Shown one piece after another: positions 43,532 through 54,267 of a stretch of DNA of 64,000 bases. The stretch's first letter is position 1. Every line of letters starts with the position of its first letter. The position numbers were made by a program, and so were the translations under genes. The notes under the pieces were generated by a model. It saw only the letters and a list, made by a program, of their open reading frames with translations, was not told where the DNA came from and did no database searches. This DNA comes from Ectobius pallidus (taxonomy: Eukaryota; Arthropoda; Insecta; Blattodea; Ectobiidae): the NCBI GenBank assembly GCA_964059195.1, contig CAXKWD010000002.1, positions 52,602,923 through 52,666,922 on the forward strand, given 5' to 3'.

Positions 43532-44475
43532 ACTTTTGGAATTTTCCTGTGGTTTACAGCCTACAAGCAATATGTGTACCAAATTTAAAGTTTCTAGCTC
43601 ATCTGGAAGTGGGCAAACATTTAATTTCAGTGAGCGAGCCCTTTTTGGGGGGTTATAGGGCTAAGAATAAAAAAAAAATACTTTTTTAGAAGTTACCTGT
43701 GGTTTACAGCCTAAAAGTTATATGTGTAACAAATTTAAAGTTTCTAGCTCATCTGTAAGTGGGCAAACAATAATGTCAGTGAGCGAGTCCTTTTTCGGGA
43801 GTTATAGGGCTAAAAATTAAAAAAATCACTTTTTTGAATTTTCCTGTGGTTTACGGCCTAAAAGCTATATATGCACCAAATTTCCAAGTTTCTAGCTCAT
43901 CTGGAAATGGGAAAACATTAATGTCAGAGAGCGAGCCCTTTTTCGGGGGTTATAGGGCTAAAATTTAAAAAAAAAACTTTTTTTGGAACTTTCCTGTGGT
44001 TTACAGCCTAAAAGCTATAAGTTGTGTACCAAATTTAAAGTTTCTAGCTCATCTGGAAGTGGGCAAACAATAATGTCAGTGAGCGAGCCCTTTTTCGGGA
44101 GTTTTTAGGGCTAAAAATTAAAAAAATTACTTTTTGGAATTTTCCTGTGGTTTAAAGTCTAAAAGCTATATGTGTAACAAATTACAAGTTTCTAGCTCAT
44201 CTGGAAGTGGGCAAACATTGATGTTAGTGAGCGAGCCCTTTTTCGGGGGTTATAGGGTTAAAATAAAAAAAAAATACTTTTTTGGAACTTTCCTGTGGTT
44301 TACAGCCTAAAACTATAAGTTGTGTACCAAATTTAAAGTTTCTAGCTCATCTGGAAGTGGGCAAACAATAATGTCAGTGAGCGAGCCCTTTTTCGGGAGT
44401 TATAGGGCTAAAAATAAAAAAAAAACACACCTTTTTGAATATTCCTGTGGTTTACAGCCTTAAAGCTGTGCTTTT
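43532..44475. repeat. ~150-bp tandem array, six units plus a partial
   Basis: CCTGTGGTTTA starts recur at 43546, 43696, 43843, 43993, 44144, 44292 and 44444, spacing 150, 147, 150, 151, 148 and 152 bp. Each unit has TTTCTAGCTCATCTG, GTGGGCAAACA and GAGCGAGCCCTTTTTCGGG. Units differ by substitutions and A-run length. The varying length rules out a conserved reading frame. Confidence 0.92.
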
Positions 44476-45610
44476 GGCTTCATTTAATGTCGCTGCGCAG
44501 AACTCTTCTTCTAGCCTTGGCATAACAAACCCGCAATAATAAGAACTGAATTCGGTAAAGAGCAAGAGCCTACAATCATTTGTTTTGACAAGAAAAGGAT
44601 ATAATATTCTAGGCGGCCGTGCGCAAGATCAAGAATGAATAAAAAGCCGCTAAACAAGACAAAATTAATGATATTATAATAATACTTCAAGAGAGCCATG
44701 ACTGTGATAACTCTATCAAACTCAAAATATCAACATAACCGAACAGTAGTCCCAATGTTCTTTGAGGACAACATTTTCATATTAAACTCCTTTTTCTGAG
44801 AATTATTTTATCACAGCAATATCAAAGTGTACAATGCACCATATGAAATATAAATAAATCTGAATTTTTTATATATAAAAAGAGTTGTTTAAATTGATAT
44901 TATATATATATTTTTTTTGCCATGCATTATTGTTCTAAAGGTGTGTAACTATTATTTTTAATATTTCAAACTCTATTACATTGGTAATTTTATCCTTAGT
45001 CGGTCCTCACACATTCCTTTCGGCAGGCCTTCAGGCTGAGGTATATTTTTAAGTGTTATTGCTTTTCACAAACATTCAAATCTCGCCTTATATGTGAGCT
45101 ATTGGGAAACTAGTTATTGATTTCCAGAGTACTCATCAAGAGCTTTTCAACGATACCCCACAAGACGTGGTTTCAAAAATTTCGAATTTCCATCCCTCCA
45201 CCCCTACCCTCACTCGTACCCCCCAAAACCCCCGAAACGTTGGTGTCACTGTAAACTCTATAGGGACTACTCTAATTTATTCAAACAAAGTTTCCCTCTA
45301 TACTTCATAGGGGCCGAAATATACACTTTTCCAAATTTCAACCCCCTCCCCCGATCCCCCCTTGTGCCAATTTTGCTCATTAACGAACTTGTTCGAACTA
45401 TTGGGCTTACTAATAATATAATAAAATTTGGTTCAAATATCCTCAAAATTACGGCCGCTAGCGTGTAAAGATATATATATATAAATTCGAACGGGCGGTG
45501 GTTTCTTACTTAGGGAGGCATGAAACGTAAAGATATGAAAGAATTTTTCGAAAGTCATGACATGGTATCGACTGCAATAGGTAAATTTTTCTTCGAAATC
45601 TACCTAATAA
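44470..45610 (-). repeat. Dispersed repeat with hairpin end, copy 2
   Basis: The - strand counterpart of 22847-23545. Shared words include CACGCTAGCGGCC, GAACAAGTTCGTTAATGAG and AGTTTCCCTCTATACTTCAT (strand adjusted). It ends with the GGTAGATTT hairpin at about 45580-45603. It is longer than copy 1 because of extra sequence at 44540-45000. The ~150-bp array joins its far end. Confidence 0.7.
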
Positions 45611-45732
45611 TAAATAAGTAAATAAATAACATAAAAATCATAACAAAAAATAAAACTATTCAAAAATACCCTGAGAAAAAGGAGAGCTGCTGAGAAATTT
45701 GGAGAAACTATACAGAATTATTTAAAAAGTCA

Positions 45733-46280
45733 TATTAGGTAGATTTCGAAGAAAAATCTACCTATTGGGATCGATGTCACAGTATAGTATAACAGTAGCG
45801 AAGGTTTTTTCAACCGGCGCGACTGCAGCGCTCACAGCGGTGAGCAAGAGGCAACACAATCTGTTACATGTGTTTCTTATGAAAAATGTCAACAATATTT
45901 TATGGAAATGCTTGTGGTGCTATAAACTGCATCAACAGCTAAAGGAATTCTTCCGATTTATCTTTCTTCAGGTGCTCTAAAGATCCTGAGAGGTAAGCAA
46001 AAACAGTTAGGCCTATTTGTGAAATTACATTGCAAACGTGATTATGAGGCTTGCATCCATACTAGTGTATTTATTCCTATTTCTTTTACTTTCAGGAGCA
46101 GAAAATGGCTTGTAAATGTTAGAAGAAGCGACCTTTTAAAAAAGATGTAAATTATTTATATAACAATATAATATAATTTTTATACATAAGATGTACATGT
46201 AGAAAGTAAAATCTAATTCTATTTTTTTTTGGTAGATTTCGAGAAAAATCTACGTATTGCAGTCGATACCATGTCATGAG
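45733..46280 (+). repeat. Hairpin ends of the dispersed repeat, two more
   Basis: GGTAGATTTCGAAGAAAAAT at 45735 and a close copy at about 46231 carry the same ~45-bp terminus with different DNA behind it. The frame at 45765-45980 starts inside the first terminus and is not convincing as a gene. Confidence 0.6.
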
Positions 46281-46644
46281 AAAAGGTACATTGTATTTAA
46301 CATTGTATAGATAGGATTTTCCGTTTTTCCTATTAATATGAAATTTGTACTATGTGATATAGCACCCGAAGTCTATTAACTCCATTATTGCTACTGACAT
46401 ATAAATTCGTCACGTCAAAACATTGTATAAAACAGAGATATAAGATTAATAGTTTTAGACTCATGTAAAATGTGAGAATTTTTATTCTCGTGTAGGAACC
46501 AGGTGGTTCACAGACATTTTCCTCATCCATCTCGAACCCAGAACCCATTGATGGTTTTTACTGGCTGACTGCTTATGTTATTATAAAAATTAAGTTATGA
46601 AAGTTTTTTAGAGTCTAAATTAAGCGCCAGAATTGTGAACAAAA
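46281..46644. other. Intergenic, no gene seen
   Basis: Nothing recognised. Confidence 0.45.
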
Positions 46645-47785
46645 GACACGCTGAGTAGAATAAACTTGAATTATAAATTCACTCGCGCCTGAGAACCTCA
46701 TCTAGGCTACACGCAGTACAAGTATGTCCGAGAAGTTGTCGGGCAATGACGATCCAGGCGCTGTCGTTAAAGGAGGACAGAAGTGTTGATTTTGCTATTT
46801 TGGTAAAAAAATGGGAGTTTTGGATTTTAGTGTAAAAAATCAAGCATACTCTAAAGTATATCTATGCAAAATTTTATGCCATTTGGGCGTATGGAAGAGG
46901 TGTTTCTGACGCCATTTTTAAAGTACTGCACGTAATCCTCGTGCTATCCTTTGTTACCTAGTCGTATTTATTATAGTGTATTTCGTTGTAAAATATATAA
47001 TATAAGTGTTGTGTAGGGCTCCATTTATATTTAGTGATAGTTCAGTGTAATTATAAAGCTTGTAATTATAAAGGTTTATTTATAGGTACAGAAGATGCTT
47101 ATTTTTTACTCTGAGTGATTGTAAACTTTAATCGCTTGTTTTTTCAGTTTCAATTTTCATGTTAATTTGCCACATTCAAAATCTATCTTCTCCCGTAAAA
47201 ATATAGATACAGCTATGAAATTTTTTCACAATGTACTTTGTGATGTGTGTAATAAAATGTCTAATCAGATTTTTGGTATGGGTTTAAGTTTTTTTTAAAG
47301 TAATATTTTACATAAAAATATATCATTTTTAATCAACTTTTTATTTCTATTCTTTATTCTATATTCTATATTCTTTTAAACAAAAAGTATAAAAAATATC
47401 AAAATCTGAATCATTGGATCTCATTAAGCAAGTATCATAGAATCCTACATAAAAAATTAAGATAAATTTTTTAATATCTGTTGGAGGAGATAGATTTCAA
47501 TTTTGAGATAAAAAATCAATTAATTTAATTATATCTCAAAAACAAATTGAGATATCAAAATGAAGTTTGAAAATTCAACATCTGTTAATGTTTAAATTAA
47601 GTGTACAACATTATTTCAAATTTCTAGTCCAAATAGTTTAGAAAATCACTCTCAACACTTCGGAGTAGAATAAACTTGAATTATCAGTTAACAAGCGCCT
47701 GAGAACCTCATCTAGGCTACACGCAGTACACGTATGTCCGAGAAGTTGTCGGGAAATGGTGATGCAGGCGCTGTCGATAAAAAAT
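46645..47785. repeat. Pair of ~130-bp direct repeats flanking ~0.9 kb
   Basis: GAGTAGAATAAACTTGAATT through CCGAGAAGTTGTCGGG is present at about 46652-46773 and 47665-47786, same orientation, roughly 90% alike. The sequence between is AT-rich and non-coding. Terminal direct repeats of a small element and a tandem duplication are both possible. Confidence 0.6.
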
Positions 47786-47820
47786 TTTCCTTCGTATCTG
47801 TTATCTCAATTATGTTAAAC

Positions 47821-47880
47821 TAAACTATACCCACGGCGCTACATCTCTTGTAGGACAGGGCCTACCATCCGAAAACTTAC
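47821..47880 (-). repeat. SINE-B tail fragment
   Basis: GGCGCTACATC and GGGCCTACCATCC, as in the tail of the SINE-B copy at 54640-54910. Confidence 0.45.
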
Positions 47881-48492
47881 AGTATTGGGTAGGGATGGGG
47901 TTTTTATTACCTAAAAATCTCCTGAATTGGCAGGAATAAATATGCATTATTGACCTAAAAACTAGATTGTGCTCTATAAGAAATAAGTAAAATGTAAGGA
48001 GATGCAAGACATGTAAATTTGTCTTAGAAGACACATCTTCAATTTACAATATTCAAGATCAATGATTAGTGGTTTTCAGAGGCCTTGTCCTAGGACAAAA
48101 AGTAAAATTTCTCAATATACTGTCTATTTAAAAATTAAAAAACAAAATTATGACACTATTTTTACTTCCTCTGCCCGTACCATAGGTACTACTCTAGGTA
48201 GAGGAAGTACTGTTTTCGATAACTAACTTCGAAGTTGAGTGTTTAACATAAATATACGTTTTGAAGTCCCCTGAATCCAAACATACTCTTTTCGGAAACA
48301 TGTCTGTGAATGTGTGAGAACAGCCCAGCTCCCGAACTATGAGCCTAATCATTGTGTTAAATGTTTTCTGTGCAGTCCGGCACAAATTTGTATACTGTGT
48401 GAGAAACTGATTGACATGCATTTAAGGTTTAAACTTCTAAACACTTTATCGTCGTATTACCACAGTATAGTTTAACAGTAGCGAAGCTCCAT
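47881..48492. other. Intergenic, no gene seen
   Basis: Nothing recognised apart from CACAGTATAGTTTAACAGTAG near 48463, which also occurs at 45778 next to a hairpin end. Confidence 0.45.
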
Positions 48493-48960
48493 ACAGTTTT
48501 TGAAGTGAACTTCTTTAGCCGCGGTAGAGGTCAATAGAGAGCTTGTGTAACGCTGAAAATCGTCACGAAAATAGTGTAACGTTCAAAATCTTCACGAAAT
48601 TAGTGAGGTATGACGCAACGGACTCCACAGAAAGCAATCAACTCAATGATTAAATTTTAAAAAATCCAAAAATTAAAAATCGAAAATCCAAAATTTAAAA
48701 AATCTAAAAATTCAAAATTAAAAAATCGAAAATTAAAAATCCAACAAATAGAAAAATTAAAAGATCCAAAATCTAAAATTAAAAAATGAAATACCAAAAT
48801 TAAAAAATTCAAAGATCCAAAATTTAAAATTCCAAAATTTAAAACATACAAAATCAAAATATCCAAAATTTAAATAATAAAAAATTCAAAAATAAAAAAT
48901 TTAAAAAATAAAAAATCCAAAATAAAAAATCTAAAATAATAAATTAAAAATTCAAAGAAT
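48493..48960 (-). mobile_element. A/T-core element, - strand copy
   Basis: Starts GAAGTGAACTTCTTTAGCC, with TCGTCACGAA and AAGCAATCAACTCAATGATT, then a core of TCC words spaced in A/T. The GCGTGG hairpin end is missing. Confidence 0.7.
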
Positions 48961-48964
48961 AACA

Positions 48965-49350
48965 ATATCTTTACACGCTAGCGGCCGCAATTTTGAAGAT
49001 ATTTGAACCAAATTTTATTATGGTATTTCTAGGCCCAAAAGTTCGGACAAGTTCGTTAATGAGCAAAATTGGCCCGGGGGGGGGGGTTGAATTTCTTTTA
49101 TCTTGGCCCCTATGAAGTATAGAGGGAAACTTTGTTTGAATAAATTAGAGAACTCCCTATGGAGTTCACAGTGACACCAACGATTCGGGGTTTTTGGGGG
49201 AACGAGTGGGGATGGGGGGATGGAAATTCGAAATTTTTGAAACCACGTCTTGTGGGGTATCGTTGAAAATCTCTTGATGAGTACGCTACAAATCAATAAC
49301 TAGTTTCTCAATAGCTCTCATATAAGACGAGATTTGAATGTTTGAAAAAC
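48965..49350 (+). repeat. Dispersed repeat with hairpin end, partial copy 3
   Basis: Begins ATCTTTACACGCTAGCGGCC and follows 23000-23400 closely to ATAAGACGAGATTTGAATG. Neither hairpin end is present. It directly abuts the A/T-core copy. Confidence 0.7.
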
Positions 49351-49951
49351 ATTCATACTAATGATATGAATTTATGTATTATTTTTTTTATGCCCAGACT
49401 TGCTGTTAGAAAAAAAAGATGGTATATGGTAACAGGCAAGTGTTCTACAAAGTGGTTAAATAAATTAACAAAGTTTATAGTCCATATGGTTTTAAAAGGC
49501 ATATGAGCTGAGCCAATGTGTGAATTAAAATAAAATGAAACAGTGTAGCTTACGCTTGCTGTGGGCATCCAAACTAGGCAACAAAACTTCTATGTACTAT
49601 TGTAAATTCGTTGCTTTCCTGCAAGCATTGACTCAGCTCATATGCAATCTAAAACCATGTGCACTATTATTAGCTAAGGCACAGAAAATATTTTATTATG
49701 GTGTATTTATTGTACTGACAAAAAAAAATCCCTTAAATAATGCTGGATTTGTAGTGGCCACAGAAAAGAGGACGCAGATTCTCATTTGCACATGCACAGA
49801 AGATTTTTGAGATATTCATAAAAGCTTGAATGTGTGATGGAAAGTTTTGGGGTTAACAAATTCTTAAAATTCATATTCCCTTGTAATGAAGGGGATCTGG
49901 TTTCAACACTTCTTTTAAGGAAACATAGTGTTCAAACGTGTATATTTTTGC
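49351..49951 (-). other. Likely 3' UTR of zinc-finger gene 2
   Basis: TTTATT at 49692-49697 and 49706-49711 are poly(A) signals in the gene's direction, about 240-260 nt after its stop. No repeat is recognised. The + strand frame at 49535-49810 has no support. Confidence 0.45.
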
Positions 49952-51028
49952 TCATATCTTATGCGTCTTACGATGCGCCCTCAAACTGCTTCGTTGTGTA
50001 AATGCTCTATTACATATGTAACATGAATACGGTTTCTCTCCAGTGTGAGTTCGTTGATGATCCTTCAGGGTTACTGCTGCCGTAAATCCTTTCCCACATA
50101 AACCGCATACGTGCGGTTTCTTTCCAGTGTGAGAAACCCAATGCACATTTAAATTGCTTCTTGTAGAAAAGCTTTTGCTACATACGTTACAAGAAAATGC
50201 TTTCTCTCCAGAATGAGAAAGAAAGTGAGATACAAGCTGATGCTTATGAGTGAACGCTTTTGAACACAAATCACAATGGAACTCTTTTAATTTTTTGTGA
50301 ATTAGTTGATGTTTTACCAGGCTCCCACTAATTGTGAACGTTTTATGGCAAATGTTGCAAGAGAACGGTTTCTCTCTTGTATGAATTCGGAAGTGAATTA
50401 AAAGATCAGATTTCTGAAGATATGCTTTACTGCAAAAATGACATTGAAACTGTTTCTCTCCATTGTGAATCAATCGATGTCTTTCCAGGCTGCTTTTTCT
50501 GTTGAATGTTTTTAGGCAAATGTCACATGAGAATAATTTTTCCTCAGCATCAGTTTGAAGGTGACTTAATAGTTGCTGTTTCTGAGGAAATGTTTTAGAC
50601 CTATTGCAATGAAACATATTTTCTCCTCTCTGAATGCTCTGGTCCAAATCACTATTTAAACCATAGATATTGTTTGCATCGCAGGAAGATGTCTCTATCC
50701 CGACAAGTGGATCACTTACAATTATTTCTTCATGTTTCACAGCTCCTTTTGTAAAATCTTCAAAGTTCCTATCGCATAGATTGTGGGAATATGTTTCCGC
50801 CGATAGTGGGTCAGTTATTTCTTCTTGTTTCAAAGTCCCTTCTGTATAACATTTATCATCGCCATCCTTATCACAAAGTGCTGATTTGGATATTATAGGA
50901 GTTAGCGGATCTGCGTTTGCAATATCGTTTTCTGTGTTACCATATTCATAAGTTGTATCAAATTCTTCCTTGATTTTAATATCAGCTAATTCAAATTTTG
51001 GGAGATTACTAGTTTCTTTAGGATCCAT
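49952..51028 (-). CDS. C2H2 zinc-finger protein, seven fingers plus one decayed
   Basis: A single frame of 358 residues, probably a nuclear DNA-binding regulator. The acidic head (1-138) has three sumoylation-type words: IKEE at 19-22, LKQE at 66-69 and VKHE at 97-100. The first finger position (139-160, FHCNRSKTFPQKQQL) lacks the second Cys and ends in Asp where the last His should be, so it cannot bind zinc. Seven intact C2H2 fingers occupy 166-355 and the protein ends THKI. Two linkers depart from TGEKP: HKKLKEF after finger 4 and HTREKPF after finger 3. No introns, same strand and same head layout as the 13-finger gene 7 kb away suggest local duplication followed by gain or loss of fingers. 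Confidence 0.9.
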   Translation of the reverse strand: MDPKETSNLPKFELADIKIKEEFDTTYEYGNTENDIANADPLTPIISKSALCDKDGDDKCYTEGTLKQEEITDPLSAETYSHNLCDRNFEDFTKGAVKHEEIIVSDPLVGIETSSCDANNIYGLNSDLDQSIQRGENMFHCNRSKTFPQKQQLLSHLQTDAEEKLFSCDICLKTFNRKSSLERHRLIHNGEKQFQCHFCSKAYLQKSDLLIHFRIHTREKPFSCNICHKTFTISGSLVKHQLIHKKLKEFHCDLCSKAFTHKHQLVSHFLSHSGEKAFSCNVCSKSFSTRSNLNVHWVSHTGKKPHVCGLCGKGFTAAVTLKDHQRTHTGEKPYSCYICNRAFTQRSSLRAHRKTHKI

Positions 51029-51249
51029 TACTTACTAATCTTTAGGTGGCACAGTACACAGGCATTTCGTTATTAAATAAACTGATCTGCTGTTTCATTT
51101 CACACCATTGTTATATTTTATTTTGTATTATTTTTTAAACAGGACACGGTATTTTTAGTATTAAGGGAACTTTCATTTTCATCCAATGGGCAGTGCTAAA
51201 CAATTATTTTTAATAAATAAATTAAGTAATTCGCACAATGTGCATTTGT
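51029..51249. other. Short spacer upstream of zinc-finger gene 2
   Basis: AT-rich; holds the gene's 5' flank and the 3' tail of the LINE fragment that follows. No promoter motif can be named. Confidence 0.4.
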
Positions 51250-51860
51250 TTATTCTTCACAGAATTTGGTCAGGGAAAGCCCGCGTCGTTCACAGAACAT
51301 CACATGGTATCTGTCGCATTGACGTCCGCACAATTCACACTGACACTGTAACCCTGGATCATGATATTTCTTGATAGAACACACTTTATGATGGAACCCG
51401 TGTACCGCGAAACGAGTGACTATATGCCTCAACTCATAATTTGAGTTCCTCCATTCATTGAAGATCATGGCATCGGTACAATAAAAGTCCTCCCATATCA
51501 TTGCCCTCTTTTGTTGCAGTTCATGTATCAGCTCGTCGTAGGCCGCTGTAGCGGGCAGAATCAACTGTGTACGGAGTTCTGCTATAAAGTAATCTTCTTT
51601 GGATAGGACATATACGAGGCGTGAAGGGGTAAATTTTGAGAGATTCATTATCTTTTTCAAATATTTTGACTTGACACTTTCTATCGCCTTTAGGTCTTTT
51701 TTCTTTAGATGACTCCAAATACGTTCCAGCGCATATGTCACCACTGGTGCAACTTTCAGCTTGAAGAGTTCAATTGCCGTGTCCATTGATAATTTCCCTT
51801 TGTGCTTCACCTCATTCATTGCAGCTACAGCCGCCGCAGTTTTCTCCTTGACATGTGTGG
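51250..51860 (-). pseudogene. Non-LTR retrotransposon C-terminal domain, open frame
   Basis: A 189-codon frame (51250-51819) extended upstream by in-frame GDVFTTHVKEKTAAAVAA. It reads LFKLKVAPVVTYALERIW (end of the RT thumb region), then LILPATAAYDELIHEL, then a Cys/His cluster, CQCELCGRQCDRYHVMFC, near the C-terminus. This is the usual tail of an arthropod LINE polyprotein. The RT catalytic core and endonuclease are absent (5' truncation). No stop interrupts the frame, so the copy is fairly young. A 17-bp tandem duplication sits just upstream. Confidence 0.75.
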
Positions 51861-52162
51861 TAAAGACATCTCCGTGGCTTTGGAATGTCAGTGGCTTTGG
51901 AATGTCAGGAATGCAGCTACAATTATTTTTGTTGGCCCATAACCTACTAGATCGTTATGGTTGGCACACATGCAAAATATCCCCTGTAGTGGGGGAAAAC
52001 TGTTCTTTCACAACTTCTCAAATGAATAGCTGATTTTTTGAAACAGTAATGATTACAACCTGCTACGGTAGCAGGGCTACCCGCTATTCGGCAGAAGAAA
52101 CTGTTTTGTTACCATGATGTTATTTCTCTGTCTCTAAGCCGGAAGAAGCAGCTACAGAAATC

Positions 52163-52286
52163 CAGGGCCGTCGCGTGGTATGTTGGCGCCCGGGGCAAGA
52201 TTTCGTCAGGCGCCCCCCCCCAAAAAAAAACTCAATCCCACGTGCACCCTCCCGACATTCCACCTATCTGTAGGTATTTTTTTATT

Positions 52287-52318
<32 letters not shown>

Positions 52319-53115
52319 CAAACACAAACTTATAATGACTTAAACACGCAATGAGCGACGCGACTTGGACTGGTCAAGATCCAAGCCGCATCGCGTCCAG
52401 TCGCTCGTTAGCAAAAGTTGCGCGTCGGGTTTCGTCGCTGTCTGTGTTTTTGAGCCCAAAAGAGACACCTAATCGGATTACCTTACAAAAATACCAGAAA
52501 TAAAATTATTTAAATTTTTTAATAAGATTGTATTGAAAATCAAATTAATAAAAGTTTAGTAATGTAAGAAAATCTTAACAATCATAAAAAATACTATAGG
52601 CGTTATTAATGGACTACAAATTAATACTGTGGGAAACCTCGTTACATACATTGAATAGAATATAGCAAAGGGAACCGCGTTTATCAAATTAAGATAAGAT
52701 ACTAAACATTAAATGGCATTCGCCTGGTTTTTGCACGAGCAAATGTCGTTAGAATTTCCATCAAGTCTATTTTTTGAGCTTCGTCGTTTTCAATGGACAA
52801 GAAGGCCAGATAATTCAGTCTCTCCTGTGACGTAGTTGATCGTAAATATGTCTTTATAAGCAAATATTTATTTTGGGATAAGATAACTTGGCAAATATAG
52901 GCCTAAAGTTATTGGTGTCAAATATTTATTTGTTCAATTAAAACATACAAAGCAATATTCAAAATTCAGTTATACCGAACTTTAAAAAATACGTCTTGTA
53001 CATCCTACTTATTTTTTAAAATTTTGTGGTTTTATTTTTGCCCTTGCCACGTCGCCCCCCTGGTCGCGGCGCCCGGAGCGATCGCCCCGTTCGCCCCGCC
53101 CACGCGACGGCCCTG
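52163..53115. mobile_element. hAT element, CAGGGCCGTCGCGTGG family, with transposase remnant
   Basis: The ends CAGGGCCGTCGCGTGG and CCACGCGACGGCCCTG are perfect 16-bp inverted repeats. The 8-bp duplication cagaaatc is perfect at 52155-52162 and 53116-53123. Its interior keeps the last ~65 codons of a hAT transposase. Confidence 0.93.
52702..52905 (-). pseudogene. hAT transposase C-terminal dimerisation region
   Basis: Read without an ATG, the - strand gives IKTYLRSTTSQERLNYLAFL, then SIENDEAQKIDLMEIL, then KTRRMPFNV and a stop at 52702-52704. The pattern LRSTxSQERLxxLAxLSIE is the signature of the hAT C-terminal dimerisation domain. The DDE core is absent. Confidence 0.82.
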
Positions 53116-53123
53116 CAGAAATC

Positions 53124-54267
53124 AGTGATTGGTTGCTGCAGAAAGCAACTATAAAAAAACCGTGATTAATGCATAAAGCGATTACAGAGAAAGAATACAG
53201 AAGTCACACTAGGTCCCAGATAATGTGCAGGCCGGGAAGCATCTAAAAACAGTGAAATCTGCAGAAAGAAGCTATAAAGGAACAGAGATTGCTGCATAAA
53301 ACAGTAAAATGCTAAATTAAATACTAATATTTTCATATAGGAAGCTTTGGAGTTACATTGTCTTAAAAACAGTACTTACCATAATAATATAATAATAATA
53401 ATAATAACAATAATAATTATTATAATTTATATACGGATACGTCTCCTCATATAATAATAACTGAACAGGTCCTCCCTTTGTCGTTTCGTCACGTGTAGCG
53501 TAAAACTTTCAGAAGAAATTCTCCATTAACAAATCCACTGACACCAAACACAACAGAGCCACAATTAATTTTTAATATGAAATATTTAATCCAGGCCTTT
53601 TTGATTCCTTTGCGGTAGAGCAGCGGATCCCAACTGCTGTGGGCCATGGAAGGATGAAAGTGGTTGACGAAGAATGCTGAATTAACATACCACATTCTCA
53701 GTTCTTCAAAAGTTTTTATAACTTTGTCACCAACTGACCATAGGCACAGGAAAATGAAAGGCTTTCAGGCTTTGTAATTTAGCAATAATACAACCAACTG
53801 GGATGTCTCTTTTCATATTCCTTTTGGTGTAGGAATCTGTTCTAGTGTATACTGAGGTACATTCTAATATCTTTGCTGTTCGTGATTTTTCAAGTAGATT
53901 CCGGTACTGGAACACATTGGCTATTTAAAGTAAGATTTTTTTCATTATAATCTTTATATTGAGAAAATCCGGAAGTCGAATTATATTTATTATGACTATT
54001 TGGCGAATACTCATTGAATTAAGCATGTAATGAATAACTAAAACCATGATATTTAATAAAAGACATAGCTATTTGTGTCACAAGATAATCTAGAAGTTAT
54101 AATAATTATATCGATCGTATCACTAACGGCGTTAGTCATGCTGCATCAGCTGTTTTATTTTTAGTTTAAACTCCTTGCTACTAGGCTACTAATAATATCG
54201 TGTTATTCATATTTATTAGTATATGGGATATAAATGTTTCACCACACTTAAAATAAAATTATACATT
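53124..54267. other. Intergenic, no gene seen
   Basis: An AAT run lies at about 53385-53425. The frames at 53489-53695 and 53727-53915 (- strand) match nothing known to me. Confidence 0.45.

Noticed and set aside
43532..44475. CRISPR-like array
   Set aside because: Units of ~150 bp repeat throughout with no short repeat/unique spacer pattern; this is an animal satellite.
43532..44475. Repeat-protein gene
   Set aside because: Unit length varies (147-152 bp) and is often not a multiple of three, so no frame survives.
45765..45980. Small gene of 71 codons
   Set aside because: It begins within the hairpin terminus of a dispersed repeat and has no recognisable domain.
46645..47785. Complete LTR retrotransposon
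   Set aside because: The repeats are only ~130 bp, no TG...CA ends are clear, and there is no gag or pol between them.
49535..49810. + strand gene of 91 codons
   Set aside because: It lies opposite the likely 3' UTR of zinc-finger gene 2 and has no family resemblance or splice context.
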